Shown here one piece after another: positions 29,093 through 37,312 of a DNA stretch of 64,000 bases; the first letter of the stretch is position 1, and each line of letters begins with the position of its first letter. Where the stretch lies: assembly GCA_963717155.1 (NCBI GenBank), contig OY970326.1, forward strand, positions 3,224,001-3,288,000, in the 5' to 3' direction. Origin of the DNA: G963717155 sp963717155. GTDB taxonomy: Bacteria; Actinomycetota; Thermoleophilia; Gaiellales; JALYLC01. A program made the translations under genes and the position numbers. Below the pieces are notes generated by a model. The model worked only from the letters and a program-made list of their open reading frames with translations, did no database searches and was not told where the DNA came from.

Positions 29093-29137
29093 CTAGAACG
29101 GCTCGGCCATCTCCCTCGCCTGCTCGGTCGTGCTCAT
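29093..29137 (-). CDS. 14-residue ORF coupled to the GMC oxidoreductase stop
   Basis: ATG overlaps the GMC stop (ATGA) and encodes MSTTEQAREMAEPF followed by TAG. The peptide resembles the first residues of a longer cytosolic enzyme, so it may be the stump of a deleted fourth gene. It could also be a chance frame. No downstream continuation is seen in any frame. Confidence 0.3.
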   Translation of the reverse strand: MSTTEQAREMAEPF

Positions 29138-30684
29138 GCAACGTCTCCTCTGATGATGGCCGCGGCCTTCTCGCCGATCATGATCGTCGCCGCGTTCGTG
29201 TTGCCGCGCGTGATCGTCGGCATGACCGACGCGTCTGCGACCCGCAGGCCCTCGACGCCGTACACCTTCAGGGCCGGATCGACGACCGACCCGATCGCGC
29301 AGGTCGACGTCGGGTGGTAGACGGACTGCGCCGCGCGCCGCACGAAGTCCATGATCTCCTCGTCGGAGTCGCCGGCCGGCACGCTGTAGGGCCTGCGCGT
29401 CACCTTCGCGAGCGGCTCCTGCTCGGCGACCTCCATCGCCTTCCGCATGCCGGCGAGCATGCACTCGCGGTCATCCTCGGTCGTGAGGAAGTTGCACAGC
29501 ACGAGCGGCTTCGAGTCCGCCATCGGCGTCCGCAGCATCACCCGCCCCCGGCTCGACGGTTTGATCACGACCGGGCCGAAGCAGTAGCCGTTGTCGTGCG
29601 GCGCGGTGAGCCCCTCGTCGTAGAACATCGAGCCGGAGTAGTGGAACTGCATGTCCGGGGCCTCGAGCCCCGCTCGCGTGCGGAAGAACGCCGCGGCCTC
29701 GGGGTAGCCCGAGGTCAGCGGTCCGCGGCCCTCGCGCTCGAAGAGCTCGAAGTTCTCCGGCGTGAAGATCCCGAACATCGACTGCTCGTCGACCTCGAAG
29801 TTGAGCTGGCACATGCAGTGATCCTGCAGGTCGTGGCCGACCGGCAGGTTCTCGCGAACCGGCATCCCGAAGCGCTGGAGATCCTCCGCCGGCCCGATGC
29901 CCGAGAGCATCAGCAGCACCGGCGACTGGTACGACCCGGCCGAGAGGATCACCTCGCGCCCCGCGCGGATCTCCTCGACCTTCCCGTCCCGCGCGACCTC
30001 GACGCCCACCGCGCGCGTCCCGTCGAACAGGATGCGCAGGGCCATCGCGTCGGTGACGATCTCCAGGTTCGACCGCGACTCGGCCGGGTGCAGGAAGGCG
30101 GCCGCGGTCGAGTGGCGCCGTCCGTTGCGCTGCGTGCTCTGGAAGCGCCCCACGCCATCCTGGCGCGCGCCGTTGAAGTCCGGGGTGTAGTCGAGGCCCG
30201 CAAGCTCGCTCGCCTCGAGCATCGTGTCGACCAACGGGGTCATCGAGCGGCTGTCCGACACGCTGAGGGGCCCGCCCACGCCGTGGTACTCGTCCTCGCC
30301 GCGCTCGTTGTCCTCGGAGCGCTTGAAATAGGGCAGCACCTCGTCGTAGCTCCAGCCCGTGGCCCCGCCGGCCGCCCAGCCGTCGTAGTCGGCGCGGTTG
30401 CCGCGGAGGTAGATCATGGCGTTGATCGAGCCCGATCCGCCGACCACCTTGCCGCGCGGGAGATACAGGCGCCGACCCCCGAGTCCGGGCTCCGGCTCGC
30501 CGTAGAGATCCCAGTCGACGCTGGACTTGAGCAGCATCGGGAATGCCGCAGGCATGGCGATCTCCGGCTTTGTGTCCTGACCGCCGGCCTCGAGCAGCGC
30601 GACCCTGACGTCGGGATCCTCGCTGAGCCGCGCCGCGACCACGCAGCCTGCCGATCCCGCGCCGACGATCACGTAGTCGTACAC
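29134..30684 (-). CDS. GMC-family FAD oxidoreductase (choline-dehydrogenase/aryl-alcohol-oxidase-like)
   Basis: A 516-residue flavoprotein. FAD-binding VIVGAGSAGCVVAARLSED opens the protein, GMC signature 1 is RGKVVGGSGSINAMIYLRG, signature 2 is GSYQSPVLLMLSGIGP, and the catalytic His region is YHPTSTCAIGSVVD. GTG 30684 is chosen because AAGGAGG lies 5 nt upstream. It oxidises a primary alcohol with FAD. It stands under the same 19-bp palindrome as the hydroxycinnamoyl-CoA hydratase/lyase, so an aryl or phenylpropanoid alcohol is a reasonable substrate. In Sphingobium, GMC enzymes oxidise lignin dimer side chains. Confidence 0.85.
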   Translation of the reverse strand: MYDYVIVGAGSAGCVVAARLSEDPDVRVALLEAGGQDTKPEIAMPAAFPMLLKSSVDWDLYGEPEPGLGGRRLYLPRGKVVGGSGSINAMIYLRGNRADYDGWAAGGATGWSYDEVLPYFKRSEDNERGEDEYHGVGGPLSVSDSRSMTPLVDTMLEASELAGLDYTPDFNGARQDGVGRFQSTQRNGRRHSTAAAFLHPAESRSNLEIVTDAMALRILFDGTRAVGVEVARDGKVEEIRAGREVILSAGSYQSPVLLMLSGIGPAEDLQRFGMPVRENLPVGHDLQDHCMCQLNFEVDEQSMFGIFTPENFELFEREGRGPLTSGYPEAAAFFRTRAGLEAPDMQFHYSGSMFYDEGLTAPHDNGYCFGPVVIKPSSRGRVMLRTPMADSKPLVLCNFLTTEDDRECMLAGMRKAMEVAEQEPLAKVTRRPYSVPAGDSDEEIMDFVRRAAQSVYHPTSTCAIGSVVDPALKVYGVEGLRVADASVMPTITRGNTNAATIMIGEKAAAIIRGDVA

Positions 30685-30697
30685 CGCGCCTCCTTCT

Positions 30698-30716
30698 GTG
30701 TCAGGCAACCTGATAC
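30698..30716 (-). promoter_or_regulatory. 19-bp palindrome before the GMC oxidase
   Basis: GTGTCAGGCAACCTGATAC on the plus strand is a near-perfect inverted repeat, with two mismatches to GTATCAGGCTACCTGATAC at 48830-48848. On the minus strand it overlaps a TAGTAT -10-like box (30717-30712) and sits just upstream of the ribosome binding site, a position that would block initiation. The MarR protein at 49714 is the likely ligand-responsive repressor. Confidence 0.65.
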
Positions 30717-31708
30717 TACCCCGCGGCCGACGGAGAGTTCAACATCGCCCGCACGGCGCCGACGACGTCGCTCGCGCCTGGCAGGTAGGCGTCCTCGAGC
30801 GGCGGGCTGAGCGGGATCGGCGCGAACGGCGCGCCGACGCGCTCGATCGGCGCGTCGAGGTAGTCGAACGCTGCCCGCTGGACCTGCGAGGCGATCTCGG
30901 CCCCGAAGCCACCGTGGGCGACGGCCTCGTGTGCGATGACGAGTCGCCCGGTGCGCTTGACCGACTCGACGATCGCCTCGAGATCGAGGGGAACGAGCGT
31001 GCGCGGGTCGATCACCTCGGCCTCGATCCCGTCCTCGGCGGCGAGCCGGTCGGCCGCCGCAAGGGCGTCGTGGACCAGCCGCGAGAGCGCGACGATCGTG
31101 ACGTCGCTGCCCTCGCGAAGCGTCACGGCCTCGCCGATCGGAACCGGCATGACCGGATCGGGCACCTCGCCGGTGCGGAAGTACAGCGTCTTGTTCTCGA
31201 TGAACACGACCGGGTTCGGGTCGGCGATCGCGCTCGCGAGCAGACCCGCGGCGTCGACGGGGCGGCTCGGCATCACGACCTTGAGGCCCGGCACGTGCGT
31301 GAGCCAGCTCTCGAGGCTCTGCGAGTGCTGCGCCGCGCCGCGATAGCCCGCGCCTCCCTGGGTGCGCAGCACCAGCGGAACGCGAAGCTGGCCGCCGGAC
31401 ATGAAGTGCGCCTTGGCGGCCCCGTTGACCAGCTGGTCGAGCGCGAGCGTGATGAAGTCGATGAACATGATCTCGAGCACCGGGCGCATGCCGGACTGCG
31501 CCGCGCCGATCGCCACGCCGGTGATGGCCGCCTCGCTGATCGGCGTGTTGATTACCCGCGCCGTTCCGAACTCGTCGGCGAGACCGGCGGTCGCGGTGTA
31601 CGGACCGCCCTCGGCGACGTCCTCCCCCAGGACGAACACGCGCTCGTCGGCTCGCATGGCCTGCGCCAGCGTCGACGTGATCGCCTTGATGTACGTCATC
31701 TCAGCCAT
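30716..31708 (-). CDS. 2-oxoacid dehydrogenase-type E1 beta subunit (second pair)
   Basis: A 330-residue transketolase-like beta subunit: EDVAEGGPYTATAGLADEFG, NTPISEAAITGVAIGAAQSG, GGAGYRGAAQHSQSLESWLT and the C-terminal domain EAEVIDPRTLVPLDLEAIVE. It resembles acetoin/pyruvate dehydrogenase E1 beta (AcoB). It overlaps the alpha-subunit gene by 8 nt and must form an alpha2beta2 TPP enzyme with it. No E2 or E3 gene is in the window, so the acceptor of the activated aldehyde is unknown. Confidence 0.87.
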   Translation of the reverse strand: MAEMTYIKAITSTLAQAMRADERVFVLGEDVAEGGPYTATAGLADEFGTARVINTPISEAAITGVAIGAAQSGMRPVLEIMFIDFITLALDQLVNGAAKAHFMSGGQLRVPLVLRTQGGAGYRGAAQHSQSLESWLTHVPGLKVVMPSRPVDAAGLLASAIADPNPVVFIENKTLYFRTGEVPDPVMPVPIGEAVTLREGSDVTIVALSRLVHDALAAADRLAAEDGIEAEVIDPRTLVPLDLEAIVESVKRTGRLVIAHEAVAHGGFGAEIASQVQRAAFDYLDAPIERVGAPFAPIPLSPPLEDAYLPGASDVVGAVRAMLNSPSAAG

Positions 31709-32759
31709 CGGCGTACACCATGTCCTCGATCAGGCCGAGATCCGGATACGCGCTCTCGCGCCCGAAGCGCACTGCCTGCTCGACCGCCTCGGCCACCGCG
31801 AACTCGATCGACAGCGCGACATCGGCCTCGAACCAGCCCTGTTCGATCCCGTGGCGCCGGAGCCGCACGATCGGATCCTTCTCCTGCCAGTCCGCGTCGG
31901 CGAGGGCCTCGCGGTACTTGCCCGGATCGCCCTCGTAGTGCCCCCGCAGACGGTGGGTCAGGCACTCGAGCAGGAACGGGCCGCGACCCGCGCGCGCCGA
32001 GAGGAGGAAGCGCTCGAACGCGTCCCACACCGCGACGACGTCGTTTCCGTCCACCGTGTCACGCTCGATGCCGTAGGGCGCGACCACGTCGCTGACCCGC
32101 TCGACGACGGTGTGCGACGAGCGCGGCGTGAACTCCGCGAAGCCGTTGTTCTCGCAGACGAGGATCAGCGGCAGCTTCCAGAGCGCCGCGAGGTTCACCG
32201 TCTCGTTGAAGTGGCCCGCCTGGACCGCGCCGTCCCCGAAGAAGACGACCGCAACGGATTCCTCGCCTCGCAGCCGCGCCGCCAGCGCGCTGCCGAGCGC
32301 GATCGGGATGTTGCCCCCGACGACGCCCGTCGCTCCCATGAACCCATGCTCGACATCGACCAGGTGCATCGACCCGCCGAGCCCACGGCACAGGCCGGTG
32401 TCGCGGCCCATCAGCTCGGCCATCACGCGGTCGAGCGGTGCGCCCTTCGCGATCGCGTGCCCGTGTGCCCGATGCCCGGAGTAGACGGGGTCGTAGTCGC
32501 GCAGCTGCGTGCACACCGCGGCGGCGACTCCCTCCTGCCCCACGCTGAGGTGGATCAGCCCGTGCACCTCGTCGCCACGCTTGAGCAGGCCGACCCGCTC
32601 CTCGAACAGCCGGATCCGCCACATCGTCGCGAGCAGCGCCAGCGCCTGCTCGCCGCCGAGCGGCGCGATCGACAGTGGAGTGACCGGTGACGTTCGCCGA
32701 GTTGCCGCGACGTCACCCTCGGAGACGTCGCGGGGTTCTGGCTTGCGATCAGAGGTCAT
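31701..32759 (-). CDS. 2-oxoacid dehydrogenase-type E1 alpha subunit (second pair)
   Basis: A 352-residue alpha subunit with MWRIRLFEERVGLLKRGDEV, SGHRAHGHAIAKGAPLDRVM, GLCRGLGGSMHLVDVEHGFM and the TPP motif GDGAVQAGHFNE with a downstream ENNGFAEFT. Closest in pattern to acetoin-dehydrogenase E1 alpha. The N-terminal 40 residues are Ser/Pro/Arg-rich and poorly conserved, so the true start may lie downstream of the ATG at 32759. It follows a 106-bp gap with hairpins after the first E1 pair. Confidence 0.85.
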   Translation of the reverse strand: MTSDRKPEPRDVSEGDVAATRRTSPVTPLSIAPLGGEQALALLATMWRIRLFEERVGLLKRGDEVHGLIHLSVGQEGVAAAVCTQLRDYDPVYSGHRAHGHAIAKGAPLDRVMAELMGRDTGLCRGLGGSMHLVDVEHGFMGATGVVGGNIPIALGSALAARLRGEESVAVVFFGDGAVQAGHFNETVNLAALWKLPLILVCENNGFAEFTPRSSHTVVERVSDVVAPYGIERDTVDGNDVVAVWDAFERFLLSARAGRGPFLLECLTHRLRGHYEGDPGKYREALADADWQEKDPIVRLRRHGIEQGWFEADVALSIEFAVAEAVEQAVRFGRESAYPDLGLIEDMVYADG

Positions 32760-32781
32760 CTGGCAAGGACGCAGGGAGGGT

Positions 32782-32866
32782 GCAAGGCGAATGATGAGCC
32801 TTGCCCCGACCGAGGACACAGCCAGATGGCGTCTGACGCCAGCCAGAACCGGCGAACGTTGCCGGT
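32782..32866. terminator. Three hairpins between the two E1 gene pairs
   Basis: GCAAGGC/GCCTTGC (32782-32804, a 7-bp stem), TGGCGTC-T-GACGCCA (32827-32841, a 15-bp palindrome) and ACCGGC/GCCGGT (32848-32866) lie in the 106-bp gap. The last abuts the stop codon of the upstream E1 beta gene. They could terminate or attenuate transcription coming from ligM. No clear promoter is seen for the second pair. Confidence 0.4.
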
Positions 32867-33855
32867 CACTTCACGAACGCGGTCACGGGCGCCAACCCGA
32901 GCACCTGCCGTACGGCGGCCACGACCTTGTCCTCGTCGGGCATCACGAAGGCCTCGAGCGGCTGGCTGTAGGGCACGGTCGCATCGAGCGCCGTGACCAG
33001 CACGATCGGAGCCTTCAGCGACGAGAACCCGTGCTCGGCGACCTCGCCGGCGATCACGCTCGCCGCGGACGCATGCCGCGTCGCCTGATCGACGACCACG
33101 AGGCGGCCCGTCTTCTCGACGGACTCGAGGATCGTCTTCGTGTCCAGCGGCGCGAGCGTGCGCGGGTCGATCACCTCGGCCTGAACGCCCTCGGTCGCAA
33201 GCTGCTCGGCCGCGTTCAGCGCGCGGTCGACGCACCACCCCGTCGCGACGATCGTGACGTCGCCGCCCTCGCGGCGGATCGCGGCCTGTCCGAACGGCAC
33301 GAGGTACTCGCCGTCCGGCACGTCGCCATGCTCGAGGGTCAGCAGGTAGTTGTGCAGGTAGACGACCGGGTTGTCGTCGCGGATCGCGCTCGCCATCAGG
33401 CCCTTCGCATCGGCCGCCGTCGACGGGACCGCCACCTTCAGTCCGGGCACGCCCATGAAGAGCGCGTTGATCGTACCGGTGTGCTGACCGGCCCAGCCGG
33501 CGGTGAACCCGTAGCCGGCCTTGAGCACGATCGGAACCTTGACCTGGCCACCGCTCATCGCGCGGAAGCGGGGCGCCTCGTTGAGCACCTGATCCATCGC
33601 GACGAGCATGAACTCGGCCATGTAGAGCTCGACCACCGGTCGGAAGCCGGACAGTGCCGCACCGATCGCGATGCCGATCTCGGCCGTCTCCGAGATCGGG
33701 GTGACGCGGACGCGATCCTTCCCGAAGGCGTCGACGAACGGCTCGTTCTCGGTGGTGGCCATGTTCTGGCCGAAGTACAGGACGCGCTCGTCGCGCTCCA
33801 TCTCGAGGTGGATCGCCTCGCCGATGGCCGCGATGTAGGGCAGTTCATGTGCCAT
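32866..33855 (-). CDS. 2-oxoacid dehydrogenase-type E1 beta subunit (first pair)
   Basis: A 329-residue beta subunit: AIGEAIHLEMERDERVLYFG, TPISETAEIGIAIGAALSGF, AGYGFTAGWAGQHTGTINAL and EVIDPRTLAPLDTKTILESV. The active-site segment FTAGWAGQHTG differs from the GxxRGPAQHS form seen in the second pair's beta subunit (GYRGAAQHSQ), which hints at a different substrate or acceptor. It is separated from its alpha gene by 10 bp. No E2/E3 partner nearby. Confidence 0.85.
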   Translation of the reverse strand: MAHELPYIAAIGEAIHLEMERDERVLYFGQNMATTENEPFVDAFGKDRVRVTPISETAEIGIAIGAALSGFRPVVELYMAEFMLVAMDQVLNEAPRFRAMSGGQVKVPIVLKAGYGFTAGWAGQHTGTINALFMGVPGLKVAVPSTAADAKGLMASAIRDDNPVVYLHNYLLTLEHGDVPDGEYLVPFGQAAIRREGGDVTIVATGWCVDRALNAAEQLATEGVQAEVIDPRTLAPLDTKTILESVEKTGRLVVVDQATRHASAASVIAGEVAEHGFSSLKAPIVLVTALDATVPYSQPLEAFVMPDEDKVVAAVRQVLGLAPVTAFVK

Positions 33856-33865
33856 GACACCACTC

Positions 33866-34906
33866 CTAGGCGTAGGTGAAAGCGAGGGCTTGGCTGGTGT
33901 CCGGGAAGGGGCTGTCGAGTCCGAAGCTGACGGCAGCCTGCATCTCGTCGCGGACGCTCGCGGCGATGCTGTCGGCCTCCTCGGCCGTGAGCGTGCCGTC
34001 GGCGACGAGCCTGCCGCGGAAGGCGGGCACCGGGTCACCCTTCTTGGCCGCCTCGTACTCCTCGGGTGCGCCGAACTTCTCGACCGCCTCGTGCTCGGGG
34101 AAGTGCAGGGGCACGCCGGGCGGCGCGATGATGTTGCCGTGCGCCGAGAGGCGGTACATCTGGGACTCGACCAGGGTCGGGCCGTCGCCCGCACGGGCGC
34201 GCGCGACCGCCGCTCCGACGGTCTCGTAGACGGCGACCGGATCGCGGCCGTCGATCGTCACGCCGGGCATGCTGTAGGCCCTGGCCTTGACCGAGAGCTC
34301 GTCGCCGTGGGCGCGGTTGGCGTCCTCCTGCTCGGTGCGCGTGTGGACGTTGTAGCCGTTGTTCTCCATCACGAACACGATCGGGAGCTTCCACAGCGAG
34401 GCGATGTTCAGCGTCTCGGCGAACGCGCCCTGCTTGGAGGCGCCGTCGCCGAAGAAGCACAGGACGACCTGCCCCTTCTTGCGAATCTGGGCCGCCCAGG
34501 CGGCTCCGGCCGCGTGCGGGATCCCCGCGGCGACGATCCCCGAGGTGCCGAGGAAGCCCGTGGAGACGTCGGTGAGGTGCATCGAGCCGCCGATGCCCTT
34601 GCACAGGCCGTCCGTGCGCCCGTAGATCTCGGCCATCATCGCCTTCGGATCGGTCCCGCGCGCGAGCGGGTAGCCGTGACAGCGGTAGGTCGTGAGGAAC
34701 TGGTCGTCGGGTCCCAGCGTGGCGATCGACCCGACGATCGAGGCCTCGGCTCCGTCGGCGAGATGCGTGTGACCGCGGATGACGCCCGGGTGCTCGAGGA
34801 ACGTGCGCTTGACGCGCTCCTCGAACTCGCGGATCCGCAGCATCTGCGTGTAGATCCAGACCAGCCGGTCGCGGTCGAGCTCCTCGACTCCGTTCGGTGT
34901 GCTCAC
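33866..34906 (-). CDS. 2-oxoacid dehydrogenase-type E1 alpha subunit (first pair)
   Basis: A 346-residue alpha subunit: YTQMLRIREFEERVKRTFLE, TYRCHGYPLARGTDPKAMMA, GLCKGIGGSMHLTDVSTGFL and TPP motif GDGASKQGAFAETLNIASLW with MENNGYNVHT. GTG 34906 has AGAGGAG 8 nt upstream and overlaps the stop of the TIM-barrel gene. It sits in one operon behind ligM and the TIM-barrel protein, so its product probably processes something made from the methoxylated aromatic or from the sugar-like substrate of that protein. Confidence 0.86.
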   Translation of the reverse strand: MSTPNGVEELDRDRLVWIYTQMLRIREFEERVKRTFLEHPGVIRGHTHLADGAEASIVGSIATLGPDDQFLTTYRCHGYPLARGTDPKAMMAEIYGRTDGLCKGIGGSMHLTDVSTGFLGTSGIVAAGIPHAAGAAWAAQIRKKGQVVLCFFGDGASKQGAFAETLNIASLWKLPIVFVMENNGYNVHTRTEQEDANRAHGDELSVKARAYSMPGVTIDGRDPVAVYETVGAAVARARAGDGPTLVESQMYRLSAHGNIIAPPGVPLHFPEHEAVEKFGAPEEYEAAKKGDPVPAFRGRLVADGTLTAEEADSIAASVRDEMQAAVSFGLDSPFPDTSQALAFTYA

Positions 34907-35781
34907 GTCGAGCTCCTCTGGGGTCCGAATTGGGCGGCGGTCGCCTCGTAGGCCCGACGGAATATCACGTCCAGCGGGTTGTTGCGCAACTCCTCCGACA
35001 GCACCTCCACGCCCCAGGGCCCGGGGTAGCCGTGATCCTGACACGCCGCGATGTAGCCGCGGATGTCGAACTCGCCCTCGCCAGGTAGGTTGCGGTGGTT
35101 CACGACCTCGTCGATGGGGTCGTCCATGTTCGCGAACTGGCCATCGCTCAGCTCGACCCACGACAGGTACTCGGTCGGGATGCGGCGCAGGTCGTCGGGC
35201 GGGATGCCGAGCTTCGACATGTGCCAGGTGTCGATCGCGATGCCGCCGTTCGAGGCGCCGGCGCCGCCGACGACCGCGATCGCGTCGTCGACGCCCGTGA
35301 CGTTGACGTCGAAGGGCATGATCTCGTACACGATCTTCGCGTCGGTGTGCTTCGCGGCGTCGGCGCAGAGCTCGCCGAAGCGCTCGGTCAGCTGCGAGAT
35401 CGGGGCCGGCGTGCCGGGGATGTTCCCGACCTTGATGTGATGGGCGTCGAACTCGGCGGCCGCGTCGAAGAGCAGCGCGCGGCTCCGATCGGCCGCCTGC
35501 CGTCGCTCGTCGTCCGGATCGAGGAACCACTCCATCAGGAACTCGAGCTCGAGGTAGCGCAGCCCGTTGTCGTCGAAGATCTGCCGCATCTCACGCAGGC
35601 TGCGCGTCTCCAGCACGTGCTCGAGGTCGGCGTGCCAGATCCCGAGCCCGCTGAACCCGACCTTCTGCGCCGCGGCGCAGCGGTCGGCCCAGTCGAACAG
35701 GCTCCACTCCCGGCCGACGTGCACCTCGACGGGTCCGGAGACCGTCCAGTACAGGCCGACCAGCTCGGCGTGCCCGGCCAT
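34903..35781 (-). CDS. Xylose-isomerase-like TIM-barrel protein
   Basis: A 292-residue member of the sugar-phosphate isomerase/epimerase superfamily: FSGLGIWHADLEHVLETRSL, YLELEFLMEWFLDP, KIVYEIMPFDVN, IAIDTWHMSKLGI and a late WGVEVLSEELR, supplying the Glu/Asp/His residues of the usual divalent-metal site. Relatives are isomerases, epimerases and dehydratases, including 3-dehydroshikimate dehydratase that makes protocatechuate. It lies between ligM and the first E1 pair with 6-bp and overlapping junctions. The reaction is unknown. Confidence 0.78.
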   Translation of the reverse strand: MAGHAELVGLYWTVSGPVEVHVGREWSLFDWADRCAAAQKVGFSGLGIWHADLEHVLETRSLREMRQIFDDNGLRYLELEFLMEWFLDPDDERRQAADRSRALLFDAAAEFDAHHIKVGNIPGTPAPISQLTERFGELCADAAKHTDAKIVYEIMPFDVNVTGVDDAIAVVGGAGASNGGIAIDTWHMSKLGIPPDDLRRIPTEYLSWVELSDGQFANMDDPIDEVVNHRNLPGEGEFDIRGYIAACQDHGYPGPWGVEVLSEELRNNPLDVIFRRAYEATAAQFGPQRSST

Positions 35782-35787
35782 GTTCGG

Positions 35788-37158
35788 TTAGGCCGGTCGG
35801 TACGAGGCGCGGACCACCTCGGCGTACGGGACGGGCGAGACGATCGCGCGGATCTCGGTCTGCACGTGGCGCTCGACCACGGGCTTCCTCGAGCCGCCGC
35901 CCTCCTCGCCCCAGATGAGCGTCACCTCGGTGCCGGGCTCGCTGTGCTCGACGTCGACCACGGCGAGCGAGAGCATCGAGCTCTCGTTTGCGCTGTAGCC
36001 CGAGAACGTCGACACCCCGACCATCTCGCCGTCGAGCATGATCCTGTCGTTGGGCCACGTCGAGTAGTTGGACAGTGGGAGATCGATGTACTTGGCCTTG
36101 TCCCCGCTGTGGAACATGGTCCCGATCGCCTCGGCGACATCGTCACCGTCCCAGGCGAGCGTCACCTTCTTGCGCTTCGGGTCGAGCGAGTGCTGCTCGA
36201 CGGCATCGCGTCCGATGAAGTCGTGGTCGAACTTCACGTGCGTGCCATAGCCGAGGTCGTACGGCGTCAGGTAGTAGTCCTCGATGTTGTTCGAGTAGAA
36301 GCTGCCCCCGAGTGAGCCCGTGCCCTCGTACCCGGCCGCAGGCAGCCAGTTGCGGTACGCCAGCATGTCGTCGCCGGTGAAGATCGCCGGAAGCGGGCAC
36401 GGGATCCACCCCGACTCGAGGGTGTTGGTGGCGTACACGCGGGAGCCCACCTGTCGCAGCCCGAACTCCTCACCGGCCGCGACGATCGCAGCCTTGATCT
36501 CGGCGCCCTCTTCCCACGGCCCGAACAGCTCGAGCCCGGGAACGCCGGACATGCCGTGGTGCAGCGCCCGCACCTTCCGACCCGCGATCGTGATCTCACC
36601 CATGTTGAAGAACTTGATCGCGGGCAGCGGGCCGCCGTTGATCTTCTCCAGCAGCTTCAGCGCAGTTGGACCCTGCACCTGGTAGCGGTAGACCTTGCGG
36701 TTGTTCGGGTTCACCGCGGCGCGCTCGTCGCGCTCGACCGTGGCGTTGTAGCCGCCGGTCTCGCAGTGGTACTGCACCCAGTTGTGCGCCGACGGCCGCC
36801 CGACGAGGTTGAGGAGCTCCTTGTCGAGGTAGAAGAGAATCGCGTCGCCGATGACGTAGCCGTTGGCATTGCACGCGACGAACTGCTTGGCCTTGTCGAC
36901 CTCGAACGTCGCGAAGCTGTTGACACCGGTGTCAGAGAGCAGCCTGATCGCATCAGGGCCCTTGATGTACATGTCGGTCATGTGGTAGGACTGATCGAAC
37001 AGACAGCACGTCTCACGCCATGCGTGCTGCTCGTCCCGCCAGTTCGAGAACTCACTGGGAACGCTCGGGTACACGTAGGGCCCGATCTGCGAGTTACGGA
37101 CCAGATCCACCGGGTTCCCGACGCGCTGTAGCAGTTCCTCCAGGCTCTGGGAGCTCAT
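35788..37158 (-). CDS. ligM: LigM-like tetrahydrofolate-dependent aromatic O-demethylase
   Basis: A 456-residue GcvT-fold protein. It parallels vanillate/3-O-methylgallate O-demethylase LigM throughout: LVRNSQIGPYVYPSVPSEFS, LFDQSYHMTDMYIKGPDAIR, MSGVPGLELFGPWEE, GSRVYATNTLESGWIPCPLP, GGSFYSNNIEDYYLTPYDLG, VKFDHDFIGRDAV and IVSPVPYAEVVRASY. Such enzymes move the methyl group of vanillate, syringate or 3-O-methylgallate to tetrahydrofolate. ATG 37158 gives near-family length (LigM is about 470). It is the first gene of a leftward operon starting at an IclR-type operator. Substrate preference cannot be told from sequence. Confidence 0.85.
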   Translation of the reverse strand: MSSQSLEELLQRVGNPVDLVRNSQIGPYVYPSVPSEFSNWRDEQHAWRETCCLFDQSYHMTDMYIKGPDAIRLLSDTGVNSFATFEVDKAKQFVACNANGYVIGDAILFYLDKELLNLVGRPSAHNWVQYHCETGGYNATVERDERAAVNPNNRKVYRYQVQGPTALKLLEKINGGPLPAIKFFNMGEITIAGRKVRALHHGMSGVPGLELFGPWEEGAEIKAAIVAAGEEFGLRQVGSRVYATNTLESGWIPCPLPAIFTGDDMLAYRNWLPAAGYEGTGSLGGSFYSNNIEDYYLTPYDLGYGTHVKFDHDFIGRDAVEQHSLDPKRKKVTLAWDGDDVAEAIGTMFHSGDKAKYIDLPLSNYSTWPNDRIMLDGEMVGVSTFSGYSANESSMLSLAVVDVEHSEPGTEVTLIWGEEGGGSRKPVVERHVQTEIRAIVSPVPYAEVVRASYRPA

Positions 37159-37241
37159 AGCTGCGAGCAACTCCTCGTGTCGACGAAACCCTCTGGATAT
37201 CCGGGCCGGCGGGTTCCGTGGAAGATCCGGATCGAGGCCAG

Positions 37242-37293
37242 ACTCTCCCAGCAGCATGCCCGTTTGTCAAGACGGTGTTCCAATTGGTGGAAC
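37242..37293 (-). promoter_or_regulatory. ligM promoter with IclR-type operator
   Basis: On the minus strand TTGACA (37270-37265), a 17-bp spacer and a weak GAGAGT (37247-37242) precede ligM. Overlapping and upstream is the palindrome GTTCCA-ATTGG-TGGAAC (37277-37293). The 28-bp block 37292-37265 matches 3401-3428 in 22 positions. The iclR gene starts 20 bp away on the other strand. Confidence 0.7.
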
Positions 37294-37312
37294 GAATCGA
37301 TAGCATGGCCGC

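Noticed and set aside
29023..30810. A 595-codon plus-strand open frame opposite the GMC oxidase
   Set aside because: Composition is His/Arg/Val-rich shadow sequence without motifs, while the opposite strand has all GMC signatures.
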